NCBI GenBank assembly: GCA_010015655.1
Contig: ML976692.1
Span: 124,001 to 188,000 of the forward strand
DNA from: Bimuria novae-zelandiae CBS 107.79
Taxonomy: Eukaryota > Ascomycota > Dothideomycetes > Pleosporales > Didymosphaeriaceae
Length of the DNA stretch: 64,000 nucleotides
Reading direction: 5' to 3'
Below are positions 20,298 through 32,344 of this stretch, one piece after another. The position numbers and the translations under genes are program-made. Within the stretch, counting starts at the first letter, position 1. Each line of letters starts with the position of its first letter. The notes beneath the pieces are model-generated. The model was given only the letters and a program-made list of their open reading frames with translations, searched no databases and had not been told where the DNA came from.

Positions 20298-21765
20298 ATG
20301 CTGACAGTCATCATGGAGGGCAAAAGAGCGAGCCGGGAGAAGACGTCGAAACCAAGAAGCCCAAGGTTGACTCTGGACTCTCCGACTCAGAGATTGCCGA
20401 AATGGTGGAAATTTTTCAAGCATTCAGACTGGTCAGCTTATACAGCAGTCACGAAACTCATAGAGCACCCAGAGGTGGGACGGAAGATTGACCTGGGAAT
20501 TCAACAAGCAGAACCATGCAACGCCACCGATACCGAGCGACAAGAGTAATTATTTCTGGCGCGCCCTAATTAGGATCGATCCTTCGCTCGCAGAGGTGCT
20601 CGCCGATCGTTGGAACGGCATAACTGCAAGTGAAGCAATGTTGGCAATAATGTTGAGATACGCCACCGGGTTAGATGATCTCATCGTAAGCGATCGGACG
20701 TACTTTGATTAGAAGGACCCAAGCTTTCTAGGGATAGAGGCGGTTCGAGACCGCACGCATCTTTTTCAAAACCTCCAGCAGATCTACATTACCTACATGA
20801 CGACAGATCCACAATGGACCGGCCCTCCTAACCCGAAGCGTCTCAGACCACTTCTTCATTACCCAGCTCTGCGCGACTTTAAGTTGAAAGGCTTCCCGAG
20901 CTTGAACGCCGATACGGCTCTTCCAGCGGATTTCTTTCCACAAAGGATGGAGCTGCGCAGGCTGGTTCTCAAGAGTGACCTTCCATCGAACTTTGTTATC
21001 GGACTGATATCTGCTACCGCCCTCGAGGAGTTTCGCTATAGCTACACTGCCTAAAACCTGTGGGTTCAGAACCCAGCCTTTACCGCACCACTTGGACCAG
21101 ACAGGTTTGGCAACTACCCAGCTGTCAAGAGGGCGTCGTCAAAACACCACAATACACTGACCGATATATCTCTTTCTGGTGACTTGCGGATCGATGAAGA
21201 AAGCGCCCGCTTCTCGGAATACACTAACCTGCGGTGACTGAAAGTGCCGTTACGCACGCTTGTGCCCTGATTTACGACCACTAACGGTCATTTGATTCCA
21301 CCGTTGCCAGCATCATTAAGGTTCCTTGACCTAGATATGAATAACGTCACCTTCGATTCGGACCGAGAACATCCTTTTTTTATTGGCAGTCTGAAAAGTC
21401 TGGCAGCACCCATTGGAAGGATCTGCCTCCCGAACCTTAAATGCATTCGCATCCTGAAGGAGCGATTCTACCGGGAGCCCTATGCAGCCCAACTACGACA
21501 CGTGAAAAGGTCCGTCTTCACATTGCGCTCTGGAGTGCTGCTATATATTCCTCAGCTGCCTGGACCTAATGTGAGTGACTGGGGTGATTTAGTTAGACCA
21601 ACGGCAGAGGAGTGTGAGTGTGCGAAGATTAACCTCGAGATGCAACCTCGTCCTTACAAAACTAGCGACGAGGACCATCACAACGATCCCCACGACTTCT
21701 ACGAGGGACCTGAGGCATACGAGTATGACTCAGAAGAGAGCAGCAATCCAGACGGTTATCTGTGA
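20298..21765 (+). pseudogene. Broken F-box/LRR-like fungal gene at repeat edge
   Basis: One continuous frame from about 20,488 to the TGA at 21,765 encodes an uncharacterised fungal protein of the F-box/leucine-rich type (YFWRALIRIDPSLAEVLADRW, RLRPLLHYPALRDFKL, LPASLRFLDLDMNNVTFDS, then an acidic C-terminus). It is cut by four in-frame stops: TAG at 20,710, TAA at 21,052, TGA near 21,235 and TGA near 21,268. Each is one C-to-T step from CAG, CAA or CGA. The upstream part (20,298-20,500, ending EHPEVGRKIDL) continues into this frame only after a one-base shift near 20,500. All of this marks a pseudogene next to the RIP-degraded transposons. Alternatively the first break could be an intron, but the other stops have no plausible introns. 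Confidence 0.7.
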
Positions 21766-22068
21766 TGGCGTATACTGGGGGGCTGCCCTTTGAGATTACG
21801 TCGGTTAGATGCGCAAGGAAATGGCAAGGACTCAGTTTATGCCGATCTTTTGGTGCAAGTTTGGTTGTCGATAGTGCGAGTCGGAATGTCATGGCCGCCA
21901 GCTCAGCATTTCTTTCATCGTCACCAATGACCTGAACAGACGCTCGCAAAGCAATACGCGTTCATTGTCACAAATCCAAAGCACGCTATGCTATCCATAT
22001 CATATATAGTCCAGCTTACGCGTCCAACCCCAAGACCACCCAGCGCGCCATCTTTTTCGCGCACCTCC

Positions 22069-23676
22069 TCAAAGTATATAGTTTTTAAACTCCCTCGTCT
22101 TGACGCCCCTCTTAAACATTTCATCGAGCTCCTCATACGTTCTGCCCTTCATCTCCGGCACCCTGAACCAGCACCAAATCAAACACGGCACACACAGCCC
22201 ACCAAAAAAGAAGCCCAACTTCCCCTTCAGCGCCGCCTGATCCGGATTAATCAAGTACGGAATCGCGACTGTCATAATAATACCCACGACAGCCTGTACC
22301 GCCGTGGCCACAGCAATAGTCTTCGAGCGCACCCGCGTCGCAGACACCTCGCAGAAAATAGCGTACGCGACCGGCCCAACGCTCCAATCGAACGTGAAGT
22401 TCCACACAAGCAGGAGTGAGGACTGCGTCCACATAGCACCCTTGGTAGGTATAACGTCCAAGATGCCGACGAGAAACATGATAACCATGAGGATGGTAAG
22501 CCCGGTGTTGTACAAGATACGCCGGCCAAACTTCTGCATCAGGAACCAACTGAACACCGTCGACACCCAACCGACGGCCAAAAACCCAATGCCCATGTAA
22601 TACGCCTGCGAGGTGTCCAGGCCAGCCAGACTGAAGAAGTAGGTCCCATAGTTGATCAGGTAGATGCCGCAGAGGACCTGAGTGACGTAGACGCCGATGG
22701 CGATCTCGGTGCGGCGCCAGTTCACCTTGCGGAAGACGTCTGTGTAGGTAGATCCGGCTTCCATTTCGGTCTCGAGACGGTCTGTTTCGATGATCTGGGC
22801 GAGCAGGGCTTTGACGTTGATGGTTTTGCTGGAGAGGCGGCGCAGCGAGGTTTCGGCGTCGGCGAAGCGGCCTTGTCGTGCGAGCCACCAAGGGGACTCG
22901 GGCGCGAAGTACATGCCTGGGAGGATGAGCAGGACCCAAAACCATTGCAGCGCGAAGGGGATGGAGTAGGCCCAGTGCGTTGTGAGGTCCTTGGTTGCGG
23001 CTGTGACGCCGTTGCCGAGGAGCTGTCCGGTGACGAAGCAGAGGTTGACGTAGGAAGTAGACACGCTGCGCATGGCGAGGGGCGTGACTTCGGAGGCGTA
23101 CGCGGGCGCGATGACGACGAAGGCGCCGAGGACGAGCCCGCAGAGGAGCTCCCCGGCGAGCAGCACTTTCAGCGACCGCGCGAAGAACTGGATGAAGACG
23201 AGGCCGGCGACCATGAGAACGCAAGCGTTGAACGTCTTCTTCCGCCCGTACCACTCCATCGGATATCCCGCTGCGAGCGCGCCGACGACCTGGCCGATCG
23301 GGTTCCCCATTGACAGCCCCGTCTGCCAGGCGGCCGAGATGATGTACTCGCCCTCGAAGACGTAGCCGAAGTCTCGCTGGAAAGCTGGCATGGCGTACAG
23401 ATTGCCGAGGAGCTGGGGGTCGAATGCTGTTCACACGATTAGTTTCCGCAATATTAGATAAGATGAAGAAGGGGAGGGGGACATACAAAGCATGATTACC
23501 CCCATGCTGAAGTACATCGACCACCCGATAGCTTTAGGATACAGCTTCGCCGCCTCCCAAAACGATAGCGTATGCTCAATCGCAACCGCCTCAGCGATCT
23601 CGTCCCCTTGAATCGACAGCTTCCGCACTTCGACCGGCACGCCCGCATTTTTCGCGTCTTTCGCCTCGGTAGCCAT
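22069..23676 (-). CDS. MFS sugar transporter, maltose/alpha-glucoside permease-like
   Basis: Two exons on the minus strand (23676-23487 and 23426-22069) are joined over a 60-nt phase-1 intron (GTATGT...GAACAG), giving 515 residues. The protein has a cytoplasmic N-terminus and about 12 membrane segments. It carries sugar-porter motifs: FDPQLLGNLYAMPAFQ after TM1, EWYGRKKT in loop 2-3, PESPWWLARQGR at the end of TM6, MQKFGRR in loop 8-9, and the PEMKGRTYEELDEMF end signature. The pattern is that of proton symporters for maltose and other alpha-glucosides, but substrate cannot be read from sequence alone; monosaccharide transport is possible. No glucosidase gene lies nearby. The upstream in-frame ATG at 23754 was rejected because MATEAKDAKN is followed by the usual acidic N-terminus. 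Confidence 0.9.
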
Positions 23677-24737
23677 AGTTATGGGTATATATTTTGCTTC
23701 CTCTTCGACAGAGCTGTTATTGAGACACCGCTTGCTAATTGACCAGAGAAACACGCCCCAATTGTTGTTGTGCTAAACACTTCGGATGATTCGACGTCGT
23801 CCGACCGACACCAAAGCCTCAATCCGTAGTGTAGTAAATCTTCCTTTCCTCCAGCGTCCAGTCGAAACACAAAACCAAGTCAGCGAAAAGCCTCACAACT
23901 CCCCCGCTCTGCAGGGCACCACGCGCACTTAAGCACGCGCCTCGGTGCTCTTATCACAGCGCGTTATCTCGGCCAGGGCGTATCTACCATGCACGTTACA
24001 ACCATTACAACCGTTACTCTGGATGCGGGGATTGCAGTGGACCCCTGTCGCGCTCGTGCGTGCATACCACGACGGGTAAATCGCAACCGTAAACCTGAAC
24101 GCTCGCACGCTTCTTCCATATTGGGGGCACCGGTGCAGATTGGCCGTGGTATCACCGCTCGTGTGGGCTTATCGTGGTGCAGCTAGTTCTTTGGGCCCAG
24201 GTCCAGGTGCCGTGTGGACCACAATTGATTGCACGGGGTGCCGCGATTCAGGGCTCCAGTGTTCCCAAAGTAGTAAGTCTTCCGTTGATGCACATTCGAA
24301 GTATATTGAGCGTAGGAAGAGGCTGAATGACATGTTCAATGGAGAGATTCTTCAGACATGTATTCTTTGAGACATGTGATGTGCGCAGTGGCGTGTGGAG
24401 CGCGTAGAGAACGTGTTGCTTCGCTAGCCATCATGCCGGTGATGCGAACCGCGATTCGGGGTTCGCACCGGGTCGAGAAGTGCTGGAGGATGATAATGGC
24501 GAGGTTTTTGTTGTGAGGTGTAGATAAAAATTGTGATGTTACATGGGGTGCTTCGTTCACATCGCGTCATGATTTCGTGGCGATTGGCAGCATAGGCGAA
24601 GACGCGAAGGATCTAGCATTGGCCTCGGTCGCCTTCACAAGCTTTTCAACGAGAAGAGTGCGAATTGATGAAATATATTGATTTGAAGTCCTCTTGGATC
24701 TTGGTTCGCGTTCATGACGTAATGCCTAGTCTAAATC
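23677..24737. other. Intergenic region
   Basis: About 1.06 kb lies between the transporter start (minus strand) and the stop of the next minus-strand gene. It contains the transporter promoter. Short frames occur on both strands with no domain signal. Base composition is ordinary and no repeat is evident. Confidence 0.35.
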
Positions 24738-25854
24738 TTACTCCTTGTCCAGATCCGCAATCTGCAGCACCGCCTTGCCAAAGTTCTCTCCCTTAAGCAT
24801 ACCGAGGAAGCCTTGGACTCCGTTGTCGATACCCTCGGTGACGCTGAGCTTCGATTTGAACGTGCCCTCTGCTAGCCACTTCTGCAGCTTCTCCTGGTGC
24901 TCCTGGGCGTGCTTGGGACCCAAGTCCGGGTCACTAACGATGAAGCCGCGAATGTTGAGGCGTTTGGCAACAATCTGTATGAGGTTACGGATTGGGTATT
25001 GGTCCTGTGGCGGGGTGTTGTATTGGGAGATCATGCCGCAAGCAACTATTTCAATCAGTACACTTGATACAGAATGAAGAAGTGGGGTCGACCTTACTAA
25101 TTCGTCCAAAGGGGTTCATCGCATTGATCGCAGCCTCAAGCTGCTCACCACCTACATTCTCGTAGTAGATATCAATGCCGTTCGGTGCCAGTCTCTGCAG
25201 GGCTTCACTCGGCTTCTCCTTCTTGTAGTTGAAGCCATCGTCGAACGTGAGTTCGTTCTTGATGAATTCCAGCTTCTTGTCGTCTCCGACGCTGCCAATA
25301 ACCTTCAGACCTTCATGCTTGGCCAACTGTCCGACGAGCTGACCCACAGCACCTGAAGCCGCGGAGATGAAGATAGTCTCGCCCTTCTTCGGCTTCCCGA
25401 TCTCGTAAAATGATGACCACGCGGTCAACCCTGGCATACCTAGCGCACCGAGGAAGACCTTGGGATCGAGATTGTACGGGTTCTCCAGTTTCCGGGCGCT
25501 CTCTGTCCATTCTTTGCCAAGCACGGAATACTCCTCGATGGGGGAGACATTGCTGGAGATGATGACGTCGCCACTTTGGAATTTGGATGTGTTGGACTTG
25601 ACGACTTTCATGATGGTACGATTGGTGATGGGCTCACCGAGCTGGAAGGGCGGGGAATACGACTTGGTGCTGGGATCCCGCATGCGACCGCGCTGGTAGG
25701 GATCGAAGGAAGCATAGTAGTTCCTTACGGTAACGCCGCCCTCCGGGGGAGTCTGCTCAAGGTCGAATTCGCGGGCCTCAACGGCAAGGTGCTTGCCCGG
25801 CTCGGGCCAGCCGCTGGGGACTTCTTTGAAAATGATGCCCTTGTTCTGTACCAT
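24738..25854 (-). CDS. NADP-dependent medium-chain reductase (LTB4DH/prostaglandin reductase-like)
   Basis: Two exons on the minus strand (25854-25098 and 25045-24738), with a 52-nt phase-1 intron, encode 354 residues. The protein follows the zinc-free medium-chain dehydrogenase/reductase plan. An N-terminal GroES-like half has YYASFDPYQRGRMRD and ENPYNLDP. A Rossmann half has GMPGLTAWSSFYEIG, then the dinucleotide loop SAASGAVGQLVGQ near residue 160, VGDDKKLEF and YYENVGGEQLEAAI, and ends in ACGMISQYN and EGTFKSKL. No Cys/His zinc ligands are seen. This class reduces the double bond of alpha,beta-unsaturated ketones and aldehydes with NADPH (leukotriene B4 dehydrogenase, plant double-bond reductases). 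The physiological substrate is unknown. The protein is probably cytosolic, with no signal or PTS1. Confidence 0.9.
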
Positions 25855-27372
25855 GATGGATTTTGTGCGACGAAGTGAAGTATGTTGTGTGGTGAAAAGT
25901 CGAGGTAGGGTATCTGGGAGTACGGGGAAGTAGCAAACGGTGATTATTCAGGTGAGGAAAGTACGGCAGTCACTTTCTTATAGACACCGCATACGTCGCC
26001 TATTATAAATGTGAATCTCATGCAAGCCTTCTCGGAGGAAGATTGCATCATCATGAACCGGGACTATTCGCCCGTTAGCCACCCTCCGGCCAAGTACGGG
26101 CAAACACATCAGGTCGACACGCGTAGAAACTGGGCGTTTCAGCTCGTCTTTGAGAGATGGCGACATCTGTGGTACTCGTGATGGAGTTCGAGCCTATTCG
26201 AGAAGGATACACGGCAACCAGCCGGTGAAATTGACGTGCAGACGCAACCACACACGACAACGGCCTATCGCAGACGTGTTGATCACGCAGCTGCTCGCCG
26301 CGTGAAAAAAGTTGAGTGGGGCGGTTAGCATGGTCATGACGGAAGTGTCGGCTTTAGTTCTCCAAAAGTTAGTTTCCGCCGCACAACATGCCTCGGTTCG
26401 AATACGCGAGTACGGATTAATAACCATGGACAACATCGGATGGTAGCACTGCGTATGTTAGTACTTTCGACGCAGTGTGCATCCTCCTGACAGTGTGCAA
26501 TCAAAAGCACAATGAGAATGTGCGAACGAAAGCATCATCACCATCAGCGTGTCAGGAGGTTGTAACATCATCAGCTGTGGGGAGTTTGTAAAACTCCGTG
26601 TTCTATTTAGAAATTTCGAGATGATTCCGACGAATATCGGCCCTTCTCGATCTTGCGCTTGCGTTGAATCTCGGCGGAGGACACATAATAAGACGCGAGC
26701 CCACTCACCACACCAAGACTGCCAGACTGTGGTACGCGTGTATGCACCAACGCTCCAATGCCCCTTCCTGGAAGCATCCGAGGTGTCTGCAACCGATCCT
26801 CGTGTGTATGAGATAGAACGCGGACCTCCCACGCCAAGCTGCAATGGCCCAGAGAGAGGTAGGTAGACGCTGAAATACTTCACCTGCAGCCATACCCCTG
26901 GAGCATCAACATCTTACGCGGTCCCGAGTTCAATTGAGAAGATATACATGATGGCATGGAAAATCCAATAGTGGGTGGATTAGTCACGCTCGAATTGGGT
27001 GAGCTAGAACAAAAGGGTACGGAGTCAGACCCCAAGAAGACCGAAACGATGATTTGAGTGTTTCAAATATCACTGTTGTGTGCGAATTGAGCATCGTGAA
27101 TAACGTGGAGGGAGAAGAAATGGCAGACTTTCTGGTGGATCACCGTCAGTGGCGCGCGTCCCATAGCAGAAGCTCGGGCCTTTCCTTGCGGCTTCAGCCG
27201 AGAAAGAGCAATGCAGCAACTCTGTACAACTTTTTGGCCTCCATTGCTACCATAGCATTAACCACGCCACTCCTCGCCAACTTCGTTTAATTGCAGCTTG
27301 TCTTTGCACTACAGCGTCATACAATCGTGTTAGACCCATCGCTATCCCGACATCGCCGCAGTGCACCCCGCC
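25855..27372. other. Intergenic region between divergent genes
   Basis: About 1.5 kb separates the divergent starts of the reductase and the Maf gene. Overlapping frames of 60-141 codons (for example 26,458-26,883 on the minus strand) lack motifs and are opposed by equally long frames on the other strand, so no gene is called. It presumably holds both promoters. Confidence 0.35.
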
Positions 27373-28338
27373 ATGCCGCCTTCAGATCCCCCACCTTCGT
27401 ACGAAGAGCTGCACAGGAAAGGTCCAACGCCTATCAATGTCTCAGAAAATGCCTCTTCCGAAGCATTATTATCGCCACGGAGACCGCCCGGGCCGCCGCC
27501 CTTATTGCCGCTCGATATACCGGCATTGAACCTACTACGGAACAGACGTGTGGTGCTGGCCTCCGCTTCACCGAGAAGGAAACAGCTGCTCAGCATAGTG
27601 AGCACCCAGTACCCACCGATGAGACGTACCACAACTGACCAGCTCAGCTCGGCCTCAAACAAGTCGAGATTGTTCCCTCGACCTTCAAAGAAGATCTTCC
27701 CAAGACGCTCTCCCCGTACGAGTACGTGCTCGAGACAGCCACTGAAAAATGCCGCGAAGTCTACTCGCGCGAAATCAACAACGAAGCAAAAGGCGAGCCA
27801 GCCATCGTCATTGCGGCGGACACCATCATAATAAGCGCAAAGGGGCGGATACTGGAGAAGCCGCGGAATCCGCAGGACCATCTCGACATGCTCAAGATGC
27901 TGCGGGATGAGGGCGCACATAAGGTGGCAACGGCCGTGGCAGTCATGAAGCCGCTGGACAACCCCATCGATCCGGGCTACAACATGCAAACCCACGTGGA
28001 GACCACGAGTGTCAAGTTTGACCCGAATGGTATGTTGGCAGACCGACATGCTTCTGGATAGCCATTCTTTGGTTTGTTTCAGGCATGGACTGACAACCAC
28101 AGTATCCGACGACATACTCCTCGCCTACGTCCGAACACGCGACGGCAACGACAAAGCCGGCGGCTACGGCATCCAAAGCGCCGGCTCCATCCTCATCGAA
28201 AAGATCGAAGGGTCGCACGACAACGTCATCGGGCTGCCGTTACGCGCAACGCTATCGTTGATAGAGAAGGCCATGGTGCCAGAGGAAGGCATGGACGACA
28301 ACATGGATAATATGTTTGGGAACAGCGACGAGGAGTAG
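27373..28338 (+). CDS. Maf-family nucleoside triphosphate pyrophosphatase
   Basis: Three exons (27373-27597, 27648-28029, 28103-28338) encode about 280 residues. The first 45 residues are Pro-rich (MPPSDPPPSYEELHRKGPTP). The Maf core follows with the signature LASASPRRKQLL near residues 63-74, EIVPSTFKEDL, AADTIII near residue 118, and the GGYGIQSAGS...GSHDNVIGLPL block that closes the pocket. Maf/Ham1-like proteins hydrolyse non-canonical or excess NTPs to NMP and pyrophosphate (house-cleaning). Bacterial relatives were first noted as septum-formation inhibitors. The Asp in AADT is the expected catalytic base. An acidic tail (EEGMDDNMDN) ends the protein. Introns are 50 and 73 nt. The first intron contains no in-frame route through the coding frame, which fixes the splice. 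Confidence 0.92.
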
Positions 28339-28830
28339 GGCACCAAGATCCTGTGCACTTTCTTCGTGTCTCTGCTCGCCGGACGCATGCTCGGCTTCGA
28401 CGACAGGGAGTAATTATATAATTTTCCCTAGGGGGAGCGCCATGGGTCTGGATATCCACTGGTAGGACAGTAATATCAGACTTGTCCCCGCGGGAGTGTC
28501 AATATCCTACCTTGTACCGGGCTATGGCTTGTTCCGCTCCACAGCGTTCAAGATGCGCTTCTTCAGCTTACCATCCGATTCGGATCTCACTTACGCCGGG
28601 TGCGCTGCGCGTTGGCGTCCCGCTGTAAATCGGCTCGCCCTGGCAGTCCGCCGCGCTCGTACTGTCGCTGCAACTCATCCTTCCTAGCCGCCCCTCAGGA
28701 AGCAGCGAGCACTGGGTAGTAGTTTCCACACAGAGCTTCATGAAATTCGTTAGCCTTCCATGTCACAATTCACACTGCATCGCATGTTCGCACAAAAAGC
28801 TGGTTTACTGAGAATGATGTGAACCGACCT
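28339..28830. other. Convergent intergenic region
   Basis: This 492-bp stretch lies between the Maf stop and the stop of the minus-strand membrane protein gene. No open frame or repeat of interest is seen. Confidence 0.35.
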
Positions 28831-30704
28831 TCATAGATGCGGGAAGTACTCGCTCCATTCCGGCGTCTTGTACACGTCTTTTGGCTGCCGCCTCAGACTG
28901 ATGAACGCTTCCACCACAATGAATATCCGTGCCGTGAGGAACAGCGGCGTGATGATGGACGCGCTGGTCCACCTGACAACCTTGCTGTTTCTGATGAAGT
29001 GCTCCAGTCTCTCGAACGCCCTCACTTTCTGCGTCGCGAGGAAGAACGCGGCCAGCAGAATGCCAGAAACTCCAGTCGCCAGTGCGCACGAAACCCAAAG
29101 CCATCGCTCCGCTTGCGTAGGGAAGAAGTCGTTCCACGCTGAGAGGTGGAGACCTCCGTATGCGGAGCCCGCGAACGCGACGACGGATTTCAAGGAGTCG
29201 CGGTGCACGTTGACGCTGCCGAGGTAGGAGAGACCGGGGAAATTGGGAACGCGACCGATGACGTAAACGCATTCGCCGACGAAGCGTCCTATGGTGGCGG
29301 TGGTGAAGAAGTATTCCGTGTATTCTGGGCGGGTTTGACAAGCGTGCCATAGATCGTCGACAGCGAGGTTGGCGAGTTCCCAGCGTTTGATGGCGGCGTC
29401 TGATAGGTCGCCGTGGAAGTCACAGTCTTTTAGAGCGCGACGACAATATACGGGGGAGTGTTGCAAGCCGTGGTGTCGCTGCTGTCGCTTGAAGAAGACC
29501 TCGTGCTCTTTTGCCACCTTGAACGACTGTTGTCCGTGCGTGTGGTAGATCACATCGTGATCTAGGGGCTTGGTGTCGGTCCGTACCACTTCGAACTTCT
29601 CCAGGGGGCCGATGAACTTGATAGGGTCTTGCGCGGCGATTGAGCCTACAGAGAAGTGTGTCTTTTGAGGCTTCGAATCCACAGGAGAACTTGGTGAGTT
29701 GTTCGAGTTCATCTCCGTATTAATGGACGGCGCTTTGTCCGGTGCGTTTCGTTCGGCGGGCGAGAGATACTGCAGACATCTGATCTCGCTAATGAAGTCG
29801 TTTTCATGCCAACAAATTGGACTGCACATCCACATGAGTGCGATGAATCGATCCTGCCATTCCTCGTCTACAAGTACCGTCGGATCCTTAATGTCCAGTG
29901 GTTTGCTCCACCAGAGTCCATAGAGTGCGAACGCACAGACGACGTGCCCCATGGTATTAATCTCCAACAGAGTGACGGGCAGTTTCTGGTGGACCCTTGC
30001 AAGGGTCTGTACAATCATCCAGCCGGCCTGTAACACGACTAGGAACTTTGCGAGTCCGTCGGCCTTGCTCTTGTCTAGGACCTGGCCTTCATCGATCTCG
30101 GGCAAACGACCAAGGAATGATAACAAGCGGACACCTTCTGCTGTCAAAGAAAGCCGATCATGGCTCGGGATGCTTTCGCTCTTGGTTCTGATACGTATGC
30201 CGCCCATGACCGCAAAATAGCATTGTGTGATGCTCCATTCTTGTAACTGCTGCTCCGACGACCATGCAGGATCGGTGCCCTGACCTGTCAGCTCAGATTC
30301 CACAGGTTCCCGAGCAAAATATCTCTTTCCCTTCAACTTACATGCTCTTTCCGGTACTGCACATCTTTTCGTATCTCCCTGCATAGCCACTTGGCTGTCA
30401 AAAATTGTGCAAACGCAGTTGAAACCACAAGTTCAGGCGCAAACAAGCCCAGAATGATCCACCGAGCCCGTCGCACGTTCCTATCTTTGAGCCTAGAGTC
30501 CTGAGCAGGCACATTCAAGTGGAGTGCTGACCAAACGCAGATGGTCAGTGTCAGGACACAGGAAACAATGATATTCCAGGTGCCCCTCTCGTTTGGTGGC
30601 TCGTACCACCCTGTTAGCGAAGTATCCCCTTCAGCTGAGGCGCTCCTGCGCGCCAAAAGAACTACGATGAGAAGCAAAAGGAACATGACGAGGCGCAGAT
30701 TCAC
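28831..30704 (-). CDS. Uncharacterised fungal multi-pass membrane protein
   Basis: Two exons on the minus strand (30704-30342 and 30279-28831), with a 62-nt phase-0 intron, give 603 residues. The N-terminus is a signal peptide or signal anchor (VMFLLLLIVVLLA). It leads to GWYEPPNERGTWNII, a hydrophobic segment with CVWSALHLNVP, and RWIILGLFAPELVVSTAFAQ. The middle includes DKSKADGLAKFLVVLQAGWMIVQTLARV and VVCAFALYGLWWSKPLD. Two or three C-terminal helices follow and the protein ends EWSEYFPHL. These landmarks are shared by a large family common in ascomycetes and basidiomycetes whose function is unknown. I see no transporter, kinase or enzyme motif. The 5' splice site GTAAGT is strong; the acceptor was chosen because it alone keeps phase. 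It is divergent from scytalone dehydratase. Confidence 0.8.
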
Positions 30705-31695
30705 ATTATCGAGAGTACTGAAGACTGCAATGAAGTGACGTGGAGTTCCAAGGCTGAAGAGTTCACACGCGAGGCGCGCGTCAGGGGAAATCGAGAGGTA
30801 GCCCTGCAGTGCAGGGGGCTGGATAGATGCATCTTATTCGCTCGCGTGTTGGTGGTACTCATAAACGACCAAACGAGGCGGTATGAGTCCGTTTCGTGAT
30901 TATTGGTGGTTTCTGTAGGCCGTTGATTGTTTTCGAAGACCAGAGGACGTGATGACGGTGCACTCCATCAACGGTTCAGAAATGGCAACAACATGGAAAG
31001 CATGCGACAAGATGGAGGTGGCAGAGATTGCACCGAAGCATATACAAACGCTCAACGAGGGTTATGAAGTCGGCGACTCGTTTCAGAGACGAATAATACA
31101 GTCTGAGTATCACAAAAGAGTCGTGGCGATGCAGTCGGCATCCGCAGCCGGAACCCCAACCGCTGGAGCGCGCTTTCCTCCCGAACATGGTAGTGGTCTG
31201 TGCGCGACGTCCGACCTTCACAGAGCACTGCTATTATTATTATAGTTCCGACGCGGTTGCAGGCCATCGCCATTCAATATTACAAAAACACCGAGCTCAT
31301 TGATAATCATGAAATATGGCCTCAATATGAAGCTCCGGCATGGAAAGCAAACTCAATCCGCATCCATAGGGAAGCGACCAACCTTGGAAGCAGGCTCATA
31401 ATGTGAGGACCTTCGAATTCCATCGGATGTCTTGAACACCGTGATACCACCCCCGCAGCCGAATTTAGCACCGGCCCCGTTGTGTACGGCAGGAAAGGTG
31501 CGAGAGGCTTGACATAACTAACGTTTGAGAGTCGGAGGCCGATCGTGCAGTGGGGAGCCGACCAAAGTGCGTCCTGTATAAAAGAAGGTGCAGAAAGTCG
31601 TGTATAAGATCACTAACAAAGGAAAGACGGACCATTGAAGCATATACCTACCATAATTACTTTCGACTTGAATCGCAACGTGCATCCAACTGACC
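30705..31695. other. Divergent promoter region, membrane protein / scytalone dehydratase
   Basis: About 1 kb separates two divergent starts. A TATA-like tataaaag lies at 31577 near the scytalone dehydratase side. Short frames on both strands (60-130 codons) have no motif. A (tta)n tract occurs at about 31,234-31,243. Confidence 0.4.
31577..31584 (+). promoter_or_regulatory. TATA-like box upstream of scytalone dehydratase
   Basis: The sequence tataaaag lies 112 bp upstream of the ATG at 31696. Position and sequence fit a fungal TATA element with a leader of roughly 70-85 nt. No transcript start can be seen, so this is inference. Confidence 0.4.
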
Positions 31696-32344
31696 ATGGC
31701 TTCGCAACATAAGCTTACCTTCGAGGGCAAGTTGCAATCGTCGAAGATTCCAAACCGCAAGGCTGACTGTACACAGATGTGATGGGCTGCCAGGCAGCGT
31801 GCTACGAGTGGGCAGACAGCTACGATAGCAAGGTAGGACTGCGCCTGGGTGATAATGCACATCTGCTCACCTCGGGCAGGATTGGGACCGTCTGCGCAAG
31901 TGCATTGCACCGACGCTGAAGGTTGACTACACCTCGTTCCTCAGCAAGGCGTGGGACGCCATGCCGGCTGAGGAGTTTGTCACCATGGCTTCCGATCCCG
32001 CTGTCCTCGGCAACCCGCTCTTGAAGACGCAGCACTTCATCGGTGGCACCAGGTGGGAGAAGACGGCCGAGGACGAGATCACCGGCTATCACCAGCTTCG
32101 CGTGCCGCACCAGAGGTACACTGACGAGACACGCTCCCAGGTCGCTGTGAAGGGTCACGCGCACAGCTTCAACGAGCACTGGTACAAGAAGGTGGACGGA
32201 GAGTGGAAGTTTGCCGGCCTCTGCCCTGACATCAGGTGGTTCGAGTATGATTTCGACAAGGTCTTTGCGGAGGGTCGAGGTGCCTTTGGAGAGGCGGAAC
32301 AGCAGGCGGAGGCCCAGCACGCCTCGGGCATTCCCGCGAAATAG
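31696..32344 (+). CDS. SCD1: Scytalone dehydratase (DHN-melanin synthesis)
   Basis: Three exons (31696-31726, 31777-31832, 31880-32344) encode 183 residues. The enzyme dehydrates scytalone to 1,3,8-trihydroxynaphthalene and vermelone to 1,8-DHN in DHN-melanin synthesis. The family block [17 protein letters not shown] is intact. By comparison with the Magnaporthe enzyme, the active-site residues are all present: Tyr26, Asp27, Tyr46, His81 (QHFIG), His106 (VPHQRY), Ser125 and Asn127 (GHAHSFN). The C-terminus carries an Ala/Gln-rich extension ending IPAK. The first intron is GC-AG (gcaagt...acacag); no GT site keeps the frame. The second intron is 47 nt with a GTAGGA donor. No other melanin gene (PKS, reductases, Cmr1) is in the window. 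The cone-shaped alpha+beta barrel acts as a homotrimer in known members. Confidence 0.95.

Noticed and set aside
22247..23524. 425-codon minus-strand frame overlapping the transporter
   Set aside because: It is an out-of-phase shadow (His/Arg-rich) of the sugar transporter, which has all the family motifs.
22069..32344. A secondary-metabolite gene cluster around scytalone dehydratase
   Set aside because: The neighbours (transporter, reductase, Maf, membrane protein, RNA-binding protein) include no backbone synthase or pathway regulator, and housekeeping-type genes are interspersed.
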